Assembly: GCA_024364735.1 (NCBI GenBank)
Contig: JAGFNQ010005385.1
Span: 775,044-839,043, forward strand
Reading direction: 5' to 3'
Source: Boesenbergia rotunda
Lineage: Eukaryota > Streptophyta > Magnoliopsida > Zingiberales > Zingiberaceae
DNA length: 64,000 bases
In this document: positions 20,336 to 31,306 of the stretch, one piece after another
How positions within the stretch are numbered: the first letter of the stretch is position 1
How the letters are laid out: each line of letters begins with the position of its first letter
Translations under genes and position numbers: made by a program
Notes under the pieces: generated by a model
Told to the model about the DNA's origin: nothing
Seen by the model: the letters and a program-made list of their open reading frames with translations, nothing else
The model's database searches: none

Positions 20336-22481
20336 GGTACCTCCTTGTTTCGTAATTTCTTAACTACTCGGTCTATTATCTGAATAGGTCGACTATCATA
20401 ACTGAGATCTTCGCGAACTTGTACCGTCTGTGGCTCTATCACCTGGGTGGCATCTGGGATATGCTTCTTCAGCATGGAAACATGAAATACATTGTGGATA
20501 GCTGACATCTCCTGAGGTAGCTCCAACTCATAAGCTACTTTGCCAACTCTTCTAGTGATGGGGTATGGTCCTACATATCTGGCACTTAGCTTGCCCTTCT
20601 TCCCAAAACGCATTACTCCCTTCATGGGAGCCACTCTGAGGAACACTGAATCCCCAACTTCAAACTCTAATGGTCTGCGCGTGTATCAGCATAGCTCTTC
20701 TGGCGGCTTTGAGCTGTTTCTATTCTCTGGCGGATCTGCTGTATGGCTACGATGGTATCATCTATAAGATCTGTCTGTAGGCCTAACTCTTGCCTCTCAC
20801 CACCCTCGTACCAGCAGATAGGAGATCTACACCTCCGCCCATATAAAGCCTCATAGGGTGCCATGCCGATAGTGGCCTGATAACTATTGTTGTAGGCGAA
20901 TTCTGCTAAGCACAGGTATCTACACCAACTGCCCTTGAAATCTAGAGCACAAGCTTTGAGCATATCTTCTAGTACTTGATTAACTCTCTCTGTCTGACCA
21001 TCTGTCTGAGGATGGAAAGCTGTGCTAAACTTCAGTTTGGTGCCTAGTGCTGTCTGTACGCACTCCCAGAAGTGTGAAGTGAACCTACTGTCCCTATCTG
21101 AAATGATAGTCCTAGGGACTCCATGTAGTCTGACGATCTCCTTGAGGTATAACTAAGCTAGCTATTCCATGGAATAGGAGATCCTGATAGCTAGGATGTG
21201 GGCAGACTTAGTCAATCTGTCTACTATTACCCAGATTGCATCATATCCATTCGTTATTCTGGGTAGTCCCACTATAAAATCCATGGAAATATCTTCCCAT
21301 TTCCATTCTGGAATCTGAATAGGCTGCAGAACTCCACCTAGTCTCTGATGTTCTGCCTTGACTCTTTGGCATGTCAGACAGGTACTGACATATCTGGCGA
21401 TGTCTCTCTTCATCCCAGGCCACCAAAAACGTCCCCTAAGGTCTTGGTACATTTTGGTGGAACCAAGATGCATTGCATAAGGAGATCTATGTGCGTCCTC
21501 TAGGATCTTCCTTCGGAGCTCTTCTTGGTTCGGAACACATAAGCAGTCACCGTAGTACAGTATCCCATTATCTGATAGGCGAAATTCTCCATTTTCGGCT
21601 TCTGCTATCCCCTGCTTGATTTTCTGAAGGTCAGGATCTTGATCCTGTGCTGTCTGGATGTCTTCAATCAGGGTGGACACTAATGTCAAAGTGGAGAGCT
21701 GCCCAACTAAAATTTTCAGTCCGAACTCTGATAACTCTTTCCGAAGGGGCTGTGACATCGTGGACAAAGCTAGTAGGGTGGCACTAGATTTTCTGCTAAG
21801 TGCATCTGCCACCTTATTAGCTTTACTGGATGGTAGAGGATGTCAATGTCATAATCCTTGACTAGCTCAAGCCACTTGCGTTGTCTCATATTCAGATCCT
21901 TCTGAGTAAAGAAATACTTTAGACTCTGATGATCTGTGAAAATCCTACACTGGGCTCCGTATAAGTAATGCCTCCAAATCTTGAGAGCGAACACTACTGC
22001 AGCTAGCTCAAGGTCATGGGTAGGATAATTCTTCTCATAATCCTTGAGTTGTCTAGAGGCATAGGCAATAACCTTGCCATTCTGCATCAGCATCGCTCCA
22101 AGTCCTAATTTAGATGCATCGCAATATATGTCAAAGCTGTCAGTGGTCTCTGGAAGAGTCAGGATGGGAGCACTAGTCAATCTTCTCTTTAATTCTGTAA
22201 AACTGTTCTCGCAGTCCTCTGTCCACTGAAACTTTTTGTTCTTTCTGGTAAGAGCTGTCAGTGGGGAGGCTATTCTGGAGAAATTCTCTACGAACTTCCT
22301 GTAGTAACCGGCTAGACCCAGAAAACTTCTGACCTCACTGGCATTCTTCGGTCTGATCCAGTTACTTACTGCTTCTATTTTGCTGGGGTCTACCATCACC
22401 CCTTCCTTGGAGATGATGTGACCTAGAAAAGACACCTGATCGAGCCAGAATTCACATTTTGAGAACTTTGCATACAGCTGC
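20336..22481 (-). pseudogene. Pol of element C, segment 3: RT end, RNase H, integrase
   Basis: Read from 22481 downward: RT thumb (FSKCEFWLDQVSFLGHI), RNase H (FDIYCDASKLGLGA, YTHDLELAAV, TDHQSL), then a one-base frame loss near 21830 just before the DALSRK end of RNase H. Integrase follows from about 21812: zinc-binding H/H/CLTC near 21480-21370, catalytic core (SMDFIVGLPRITNGYDAIWV near 21290), the SDRDSRF region near 21085, TDGQTERVNQ near 21000 and the GPY/F module near 20640-20490. Two TAG codons near 21150 stand where relatives have Gln. The frame breaks again at 20336, where D is inserted. Confidence 0.85.
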
Positions 22482-24443
22482 TGTAACGCCCGCCCTTATA
22501 TCTACTCTCAGGGCGGGGTTACGTACAATCAATCAATCATATAATTATTTTAACGTAACATAAAAACAATGCAAGAGTGCGAGGACTAAAAGAAGTCTAG
22601 AACATCATGTGAAATATTTAATTAAGAGTTATTCTACAATATGATAGGTTCACGAGTAGTTCAACTCACAACATGATCAAACCTAATCAAGTATAAGAGT
22701 AATCACTAACATTCATTATCAAGGAGACATAAACAAAAGCATAATAAAGTAGATATAGAAGTCTTTCTTTCCCGAGCCACCACCCCACACATCTTCAGCC
22801 CTCCTGCCTCTTCCTTTAGTTTAAGTGTTCCTTACCCTTATCTGCAGCATAAGACAACACATAAACTAGTAAGCACAAATGCTTAGTAAGGATCCTGTCC
22901 TACTCGCAAAATCCATACGAAGGAATACAATATGCACACATAATAAATCATAAGCATGAGTTCATCACAGCATACTAAACATCAAAGTTTCTAAGCATGC
23001 AGTATATAGTATCTTAAGCATACCCATCACATATAATAAATGTTTTCAAAACAATTCCATAAAGGTATTACTTAAAAATATTTCAACATCATATAGGGCC
23101 CAGTTGTGTACCACATAATGCGCGTTCCCTAATGAGTTGGGGTAGCGAGCCACCAATCTCATTAGAGCAGGACCCTTCCGTCCTACCGGAGCCATGACCT
23201 TAAGTTAACATGCACACCGGATTTGTTTAACGACCCCCTTCCGAGTCGGGTACTACAACTTACAAAGTAAAATACTTATCATGTCTTTACATATATGCTA
23301 AGGAGTACTCCAAATATCACTCTCAAGGGACATACCACTCTTCAAGGGTGCTCATAATCTCATAGGGACACACCACACAACATAAGGGGTGCTCTTGATC
23401 ACATACTTAGTGGAGTATCCTTTCAAGCATTTTAACATACACATCACATGCAATCTCATAAGGGTGCCCCATGGGCTATAAGACATGCTCATACATACAT
23501 CATATTTCAACCACTTAAACATACTTTATATATGTCAAGATTGGTCACATAAATCATATTCATGTCATAGGAAGTGGTAGCATGCTTCATGGGTTAATTG
23601 AGTTCTTCTTAACCCTAAACCTAAGGTTTGGCCGAAAGTCAAGGGTAGAGGTAGCTTAGGTTTTTGACATCAACATCCCATACAAGCATCACATATATAT
23701 ACATCATGTATCATCCTAAGCATAGCATGTATCATGGGGTAATCAACCTTCACAAACCTAATGGTTCATGCCTTGGCCGAAAGTCATGCTAGGGGGAAAT
23801 TAAGTTTTTCCAATCAAACATTCCATTTAAACATCACATGCATATACATACCATCATCCCCAAACATAAGCATATCGCATAGGGTAGTTTAACCTTCATA
23901 AACCCTAATCTTAGGGTGTTGGCCGAAAGTCATAGGGTAGGAGTATTAGGGTTTTTGGCAATGAAACATTCATACAAACATTTATACAAACACCTTGTAT
24001 ACACTATCATACAATACACTAAGCATGGATATATTATAGGATAATTCAACCTTCACTAACCCTAGTTTCCATGCCTTGGCCGAAACCCATCCAAACCCTA
24101 AACCCTAGTTTTTGTCATCACAATATGAAAGGACACAACATATATGTATACCCTAAGTTCCAAGGGGTCTTCTCATGCATCAAGGAGTAACCAAGGTCTC
24201 CCCCTTAGGGGTGGCCGAAACATACACAAGGGCAAAACCCTAGGGTTTTGTTACTAACATCATGAAGGAAACAACATATACATATACCCTAAGTTCCAAG
24301 GGGTCTTCTCATGCATCAAGGAGTAACCAAGGCCTTCCCCTAAGGGGTGGCCGAAACTTACACAAGGGATTTTCCCTTTTTCGAAAACAAGAAGAACAAA
24401 AGATTCATGCACAACAATTACACTGCAGGCGAGGGGATACTTA
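22482..24443 (-). repeat. 3' LTR of element E, distal part
   Basis: Matches 38925-40886. Contains the terminal hairpin (GTAACGCCCGCCCT with AGGGCGGGGTTAC), the conserved stem-loop (arms 23129-23136 and 23158-23165) and six GGCCGAAA motifs at 23630, 23775, 23931, 24078, 24213 and 24349, spaced 135-156 bp. Interrupted at 24443 by element F. Confidence 0.9.
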
Positions 24444-24587
24444 TGTAACACCCCAAAATTCCCATTTTTAGTTCTTAAAGTCCTTAGAATTATTTAAAAA
24501 TGGTTTAGAAATATTCTAGATATTTTTAGGAATTTTTAGAATATTTTTATGGAATTTTCCGAGTCCGTTTAGTATTTTTAAAAAAGG

Positions 24588-24664
24588 AAAAACATTTAAG
24601 GGCAGCAGGGGGTTCGAACCCGCGACCACCAGGAGACCAGGCGTGCGCGCGACCGGATGGGCTA
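24588..24664 (-). promoter_or_regulatory. Antisense tRNA-like Pol III-type module in element F U3
   Basis: Minus strand: A box TAGCCCATCCG (24664 to 24654) fits TRGYNNANNNG exactly; B box GGTTCGAACCC (24620 to 24610) fits exactly; spacing 44 bp; T5 at 24592-24588, 18 bases past the B box. In the 3' LTR the boxes are at 31527-31517 (TAGCCCAGCCG) and 31483-31473. This is the strongest example of the module in the window. Confidence 0.65.
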
Positions 24665-24738
24665 GGGTATCAAGCACAACAAAATGTGGAGAGAAATAAA
24701 TTTATAAAGTAGTTACGTTTTTTTTTCCATAAAGATAG

Positions 24739-24746
24739 TATAAATA
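24739..24746 (+). promoter_or_regulatory. LTR TATA box, element F
   Basis: TATAAATA, 75 bp past the tRNA-like module; unchanged in the 3' LTR at 31602-31609. Confidence 0.6.
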
Positions 24747-26725
24747 GATAAGTTAAGAGAGGAATTTTATTTTCTCTCAAAAACCCTCTCGCCCAAACCT
24801 CACGCACGCCGCCCCCTCTCTTCCCCTCTCACGCACGCACGCCAACACCAAGCCAAGCCTTTCTCTCCTCTTCCAAGGGGGCGCCGGCCAAGAGGGAACC
24901 AAGGAGACGGAGCGTTTCGTCCGTCTCGACGAGAAGAACACATAGGCGCGGACGGTTCGTAGAGATTTCAAGCTTCTCCCGAGCCCTAGACGTCAATCTT
25001 GGTAGTAAGTCCAAGATATCAATGTAAGTACTGCTCACCTGCAGTAAGAGGCGGTTTTTCCGCAAGAATTTCCCTTAAAAGTTTTTAAAAGAGATATTTC
25101 CTTTTTTTGTTTAAGTTTTTGCATGTGATCTTAGTTCATTATATGCTTGTATGAGTTTGATAAAGCACCCTATGTGAGATTAGGGGCTAAGAAAGTTATG
25201 AGAAAAGAAAAGAGAAGATAAAGATAAGAAAAGAAAAGGCCAAGGCCTTAAGAAATCCCCAAAAGTCAAGACTTAGGGATTTTAGCACGCAAGGTGCTCG
25301 AGAAAATGCCAAGGCATTTACAGATAAGAAAGAAAAGAAAGAAAAGCTATTTTATTTTCTAAGGCCAGTACCCGGCGTCCAAGGGCGTCGTTAAAGAAAT
25401 CCAGGTGTCCAATTCCAAGGTCTTGGCCCTGGTAGACCAAGGTCTGCTCTATTAGGATTGGTGGCTCGCTACCCCAACCTTTTAGGGAACGCGCATGAGA
25501 TGGTACTTACGTCTTCAGTGGATCCAAGTGATTATTATTTTCAAGTATATGCTTTAGCAAAGTTTCTAAAGTTTAAAGAGTTTTCAAAAAGTTAAAGAAT
25601 AGCTAAAGTTTCAAGTTGAGCCAAGAAAAGTAAATTGAGATTTATTAATGCTTGAGTATGCATGTTTTGAGTTATACATGTTCTTAGTTTCTTTCAAGCA
25701 TATAAGTATCTCATATGATTTCCATATTGATCAAGAAGCATGTTTGCACATTTCGAGATTTCGTGAGCTAGATAGTACTTACTAAGCTTTTTGCTTACTA
25801 GTTGCATTTCCTCTTACTGCAGATAAAGGTAAAGGCAAGCAATTCTGAAGGAAGGCGACGAGGCGGTGCTGAGTAAAGTGTGTGTGGTGGCTGATTTTGG
25901 AGAGATCCTTGAGACGAGACAATTTAGTTATTTGAATTACAATGTTTTAGTTTATTCAAATTTCAAGTTCTTGCTTTATGGAGTTTAGCGAACATTTAAG
26001 CTTTGGATAGTTTTACATGCTCAATTTCTTAGAGTAAAGATTCCATGTCATTTCATTTAGCATACATATCCTTATGATTGCATTGGATGAGTAGAAGTGT
26101 GAGTAGTTTGAAATATTGATACTTTGTTAGAGAAATAGATGCATGTGCCAAGATAGTATTAATTTCCCTTTGAATCCAGTTTTCATTGCTTAAGTATGTT
26201 TAGAAAAGTTGCTTTCTCATTTGATAATGCCTTAGGGATGTTTCAGAATTTTGTGTAATGAGTTTCAATGGTTAGAAGTTAAGTTTGGTACAAACTCTAG
26301 CTTAAAGTCTATGTAGATTTTTCATAACTTGCTAAATTCCGCAAAAGTCCTAATTTCAAGTTTATGGATTCGTTTTGATGGGCTAAATTGTTTAGAAAAC
26401 TGGTATAGAGTATAGAAATGGTGTCATGATTTTATATGGCTCGAAAGTATAGGTTTGGTGGAGTTTTGAAACAAGGCTTCGAATCTGGAAAACAGGTTTC
26501 AGACTTATCAGTTGACTGGTACAGTATCAGTCGACTGATACCCGTAAGCTGAGTTGGGCGAGGCAAGTTTCAATAAGTATTTTCTTACGAGTTTTTGAGA
26601 AAGAAAGTGTGACATGGTATCATGCATGACTATTTAAGTTAGAATATCATTCTTAAATAGATTAAAAAGAAAAAAAAAGATTTCCGCATTTTTAGTCGTG
26701 CATTAGAGTCGAGAAGTAGACAAAA

Positions 26726-26764
26726 GTAACGATCCGTCTAAGGCAGGAGAAGGCGGGTCGCTAC
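26726..26764 (+). other. 3'-terminal LTR hairpin, element F
   Basis: GTAACGATCCGTCT (26726-26739) pairs with AGGCGGGTCGCTAC (26751-26764) allowing two G-U pairs and one mismatch, immediately before the PBS. Confidence 0.6.
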
Positions 26765-26767
26765 AGG

Positions 26768-26779
26768 TGGTATCAGAGC
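26768..26779 (+). other. Primer binding site (initiator tRNA-Met), element F
   Basis: TGGTATCAGAGC two bases after the LTR. CACACACATCA and a GTAAG donor-like site (26834-26838) follow. Confidence 0.92.
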
Positions 26780-27189
26780 AGTTCCCATTCTCCAGCATCA
26801 CACACACATCAGCATCAACCTTGCCGTCTTCAAGTAAGAAAGCTTTAAGTTTCAGTTTTTCTATTGCTCCTTTACTTAATTGCAGTATAGAGAAATGCTT
26901 AAGTACTTACTCATATGTGCATAGAACAAGGAAGCATGTTTAATACCTTAGTATCACGGAATCATGTTTAATCCCTAGAATGGATATTAGAGAAATGCTT
27001 AAGTACTTACTTGAGTTGCCCAAAAGTAAGTTTTGGGATTATGGCACGCAAGGTGCTTGATAAAAGTTTTGAGTAAGACCGAGGTCTTACTAAGCCCTAG
27101 AACGAGTTCTAGGACTAAGAAATGAGATAAGAATCAAGACCAAGGTCTTGTTATATCCTAAAGCAAGTTTGGGAACATGACCATTAAGT

Positions 27190-28016
27190 GTTAAGTTATA
27201 CATTTGAGGACGTCCTAGAAAGGCCCAAAACGAGGAGCAAGCTCCTAGAGGGCAAGAGGCAACAGAGTCAGTACCCCCACCAAATCTCTTAGACGTGGTG
27301 GCTCAGTTACAGAGACAGTTAGCAGAACAACAGCAAGTTATTGCCACTAGGATGGCTAACTAGCAGGTCGTTATTATTACCTCGCCGGTGGCGAATGTAG
27401 TGGCACCAGTTGTGATCGAAGACCCATCGATTACATCTGTAGTCCGGCAAGGGGGGTAAGGCAAGAAGCGTACCTCATTCAGTAGAAGAAACTGAAGCCA
27501 GGGAACTTCCCAGGCACAAGCAAACCATGGGATGCTTAAGCATGGTTCAAAACGTTGGAAAGAATAGTAGGGCTACTGGACTGGCATGAGGTAGAGAAGA
27601 TAAAGTATGCATCTTTCTGCCTTACGGGAGATGCTAGAATATAGTGGAAGAGAGTCAAGGCCAAGAGAAATGTCAGCCAGATGACATGGGCCGACTTCGA
27701 GACTGAGTTCTTCGAAGAATACTTTCACATGCAAGTAACCAACAAGCATTATGATGAATTCACGGAGTTCAGACAAGGAGAACTATCCATGGATGAAGCA
27801 GTGAAGATGTTTAAGCGGTTAGCTCATCTGTGCCCAGAGCTAGTTAGCACGGAAAAAGAGATAGTTAGGCTAATGCTCAAGATGTTAAGGCCTGAGATAG
27901 CGTTAAAGGGGGCTAGCGGTGTTAAGAGGCTGCAAACCTCCGAAGAACTAATAAGTAGTGCTTTGATCACTGAGCACTACTTAAACAGTATAAAGGCCAC
28001 TAGAAAGGTTGAACGA
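27190..28016 (+). pseudogene. Gag remnant, element F
   Basis: Homologous to gag of C and E from the Gln-rich coiled coil (LQRQLAEQQQVIA near 27310-27345) to the end of the capsid-like domain (ITEHYLNSI near 27970-28000). The start ATG is lost, stops occur near 27361, 27537 and 27642, and frame shifts lie near 27450. An intact stretch of 112 codons from 27681 holds the conserved WADFETEFFEEYFHM and EFRQGELSM segments. The zinc knuckles are missing because of the deletion at 28016/28021. Confidence 0.85.
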
Positions 28017-28020
28017 TGAA

Positions 28021-29497
28021 GTTCTTAACAACCTTACCGTCAGGGGAAGTGATGGCCTCTACTGAGAGGCTAAGGGCAGTATCAATCTAGATTTCCAACC
28101 GAGAGCTCTACAGTGACTTGGTAGTCCTTGAAATGAAGGATTACGATGTCATTTTAGGAATGGACTTCTTGAGCAAGTATAATGCTTCTATAGACTGCCG
28201 CAAGAGAAAAGTCAAGTTCACACCGGAAGCAGAACCTTCATTTGAGTTTATTGGAGACCCAAGGAGAAAGATAAATAGGTTCCTATCTACCTTACAAGCT
28301 CAGAGAATGTTAGAGAAGGGGTGCTCTGGTTTTCTAGCTCATATAGTGGATGCAAGTCAAGGAGAAGGATTGAAGAGAGAAGAAGTGAGGGTAGTCTGTG
28401 ACTATCCTGAGGTGTTTCCTGAAGAGTTACCAGGACTCCCTCCCAATCGGGAAATTGAGTTGGCCCCAGGAACCAACCCAATTTCGAAGGCACCTTATCG
28501 CATGGCACCAGCAGAACTGAAAGAATTACAAGAACAATTGCAAGAGCTGCTTGACAAGGGTTTCATCCGCCCTAGTCATTCACCTTGGGGAGCTCCTGTA
28601 CTGTTGGTCAAGAAGAAAGATGGATCTATGCGAATGTGCATAGATTATCGAGCTTTGAATAAGGTAACCATCAAGAACAGATATCCTTTGCCAAGGATAG
28701 ATGATTTATTTGATCAGCTGAAGGGAGCCACAGTGTTCTCCAAGATAGATCTGCGATCAGGTTACCATCAGCTCAGAGTGAAGGAGAGTGATGTGCCAAG
28801 GACTGCTTTCAGTACAAGATATGGGCACTATGAGTTTGTGGTCATGCCCTTTGGAGTGACAAACGCCCCTGCGACGTTTATGGATCTAATGAATAGAGTG
28901 TTCAAGGATTTTCTGGACAAGTTCGTCATTGCCTTCATTGATGATATCCTAGTGTATTCAAAGACTCGGAAAGAACATGAAGAACACCTGAAGATAGTGT
29001 TGCAAACCTTACACCAGAAGGAGTTGTACGCCAAATTCTCAAAGTGTGAGTTTTGGCTTGATCAGGTGGCCTTCCTAGGCCACATTGTATCCAAAGAAGG
29101 CATTCAAGTTGATCCAGCCAAGATAGAAACAGTCAGCAACTGGTGTAGACCCAAGAATGCCAGTGAAATCAGAAGTTTCTTAGGCCTGGCGGGATATTAC
29201 AGAAAATTTGTGGAGAACTTTTCCAGAATAGCCTCTCCACTCACAGCCTTGACCAGAAAGAACAAGAAGTTTGAATGGTCAGATAAATGCGAGCACAGTT
29301 TTCTAGAGCTGAAGAAGAGACTGACCAGTGCTCCCATCCTGACTGTTCCAGAGAGTGACAAGGCCTTTGACATCTACAGTGATGCATCCAAGATGGGCCT
29401 TGGAGCTGTCCTCATGCAAGATGGTAAAGTAATAGCATATGCCTCCAGACAGCTCAAGGACTATGAGAAGAATTACCCTACCACGACCTTGAGCTAG
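28021..29497 (+). pseudogene. Protease C-terminal part and reverse transcriptase, element F
   Basis: Begins in the protease after its active site: FLTTLPSGEVMAS then, after a stop near 28089, DYDVILGMDFLSKYNAS. Counting from the ATG at 28118, RT spans about residues 130-360 with catalytic D211 in FSKIDLRSGYHQ and D275/D276 in FIDDILVYS, so the active site is intact. The thumb (KCEFWLDQVAFLGHI) and RNase H start (FDIYSDASKMGLGAV) follow. A missing base near 29485 ends the frame within RNase H. Without the protease DTGA this polyprotein could not process itself. Confidence 0.87.
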
Positions 29498-31271
29498 CAG
29501 CTGTGGTTTTGCACTGAAGCTCTGGAGACACTACCTGTATGGAGTGCAGTGCAGAATCTTCACAGACCATCAGAGTTTGAAGTACTTCTTCACTCAGAAG
29601 GATCTGAATATGAGGCAGCGCAGGTGGCTAGAGTTGGTCAAAGATTATGACTGTGAAATCCTCTACCACCCAGGTAAAGCTAATAAAGTGGCAGATGCAC
29701 TGAGCAGAAAATCCTGTGCAGCACTGATGTCCCTATCATCACTGTCTCCACCACTTCAGAAAGAAATAAAGGATTTTGGAGTCGAGGTAATAATTGGGCA
29801 ACTTTCTGCATTGACTTTAGAGTCAACCCTGCTTGTGGATATACAAAGAGAGCAAAGTCAAGATCCAGAGATCCAGAAGATCAAGCAGGAGATCCAAGAG
29901 GCAGAAAATTCAGAGTTTCGAGTATCAGATAGTGGCATCCTCTATCTTGGAGACCGCCTTTGCGTCCCCGATGATGAGGAACTAAGAAAGAATATTTTAG
30001 AAGAAGCCCACAGTACCCCGTACTCTATGCATCCTGGTTCTACCAAGATGTACCAAGATTTAAAGCAAAGGTTCTGGTGGTCTGGACTCAAGCGAGACGT
30101 GGCCAGATATATCAGTACCTGCTTGACCTGCCAGAGAGTCAAAGCAGAGCACCAGAGACCAGGAGGAGTTCTACAGCCACTTCCCATTCCAGAGTGGAAG
30201 TGGGAAGAAATATCCATGGACTTTATCACAGGTCTTCCAAGAACCACCCATGGACACGATGCAATTTGGGTGATAGTGGACAGATTGACCAAGTCTGCCC
30301 ACTTCCTAGCCATCAAGTTATCGCATTCGGTAGAGCAGTTAGCACAGCTGTACGTGAAAGAAGTAATCAGGCTTCACGGAGTTCCGAAGTCGATCGTTTC
30401 TGACAGAGATGGGCGGTTCATCTCCCATTTTTGGAGGTGTGTTCAGGACGCCCTAGGCACCAGACTTCAGTTCAGCACAGCTTTCCATCCCCAGACAGAT
30501 GGACAAACAGAGAGAGTAAATCAGATTTTAGAAGACATGCTCAGAGCTTGTGCGTTGGACTTTAAAGGCAGTTGGTGCAAATTTCTGTGCTTAGCTGAGT
30601 TTGCCTACAACAATAGCTATCAGGCCACCATCAGGATGGCACCTTATGAGGCATTGTATGGCAGGAAATGCAGATCACCCATATGTTGGCAAGAAGCTGG
30701 TGAGAAGAAAGAGATGGAGTCAGGACTAGACAGCCAGACTGAGCTTATAGATGAGACCACTCAGGCTATCCAGACGATCCGCCAGAGGATTGAGACTGCC
30801 CAGAGTAGACAGAAAAGTTATGCTGACACACGCCGTAGACCACTTGAATTCCAAGTTGGAGATTCAGTATTTCTCAAGGTCGCTCCTATGAAGGGAGTGA
30901 TGAGATTTGGCAAGAAGGGCAAGCTAAGTCCTCGCTACATAGGACCCTACAAGATCATAAGGAGGGTTGGTAAGGTAGCATATGAGCTGGACCTACCAGA
31001 GGATATGTCAGCTATCCACAGTACCTTTCATGTCTCTATGCTAAAGAAGTGTATTCACGACCCTAGCCAAGCGATTCAGCCTCAGTCAGTACAGATCCAA
31101 GAAGATCTTAGTTATGAGAGCAGACCGACACAGATAGTGGACAAAGCAGTTAAAAGATTAAGAAACAAAGAAGTGCCACTAGTGAAGGTCATCTGGCAGA
31201 ATCAAAAGCATGAAGAGGCTACTTGGGAACGTGAGGACAGCATGAGAGAGAGATATCCAGAATTATTCTAA
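29498..31271 (+). pseudogene. RNase H end, integrase and chromodomain-like tail, element F
   Basis: An open frame of 575 codons from the internal ATG at 29544. RNase H ends at DALSRK. Integrase shows its zinc-binding H/H/CLTC near residues 160-195, and the catalytic triad D226 (SMDFITGL), D287 (SDRDGRF) and E323 (GQTERVN), the last two 36 residues apart, as expected for the DD35E family. The GPY/F module (RYIGPYKIIRRVGKVAYEL) is at about 470-490. The tail (RLRNKEVPLVKVIWQ, EEATWERE) is the chromodomain-like end known in Del/Tekay elements, which is thought to steer insertion to heterochromatin. The frame is cut off from RT only by small indels near 29490-29515. Confidence 0.88.
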
Positions 31272-31292
31272 GTTCGAGGACGAACTTTTCAT

Positions 31293-31305
31293 AAGGTATG
31301 GGGGA
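31293..31305 (+). other. Polypurine tract, element F
   Basis: AAGGTATGGGGGA directly before the 3' LTR at 31307. Confidence 0.8.
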
Positions 31306-31306
31306 T

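Larger units (their letters stand above)
24444..26765 (+). repeat. 5' LTR of element F
   Basis: 2,322 bp. Contains the antisense tRNA-like module (24588-24664), TATA box (24739-24746), the conserved GGCTCGCTACCCC block (25457-25502), a palindromic TCAGTCGACTGA site near 26520-26545 and the terminal hairpin (26726-26739 with 26751-26764). Confidence 0.93.

Noticed and set aside
24060..24110. Telomere-like repeats (CCTAAACCCTA)
   Set aside because: Only two to three imperfect units within the E LTR; not a telomeric array.
24588..24664. Functional host tRNA gene
   Set aside because: A and B boxes are good, but acceptor, D-arm and T-arm pairing is poor and the sequence lies in an LTR; reported only as a tRNA-like module.
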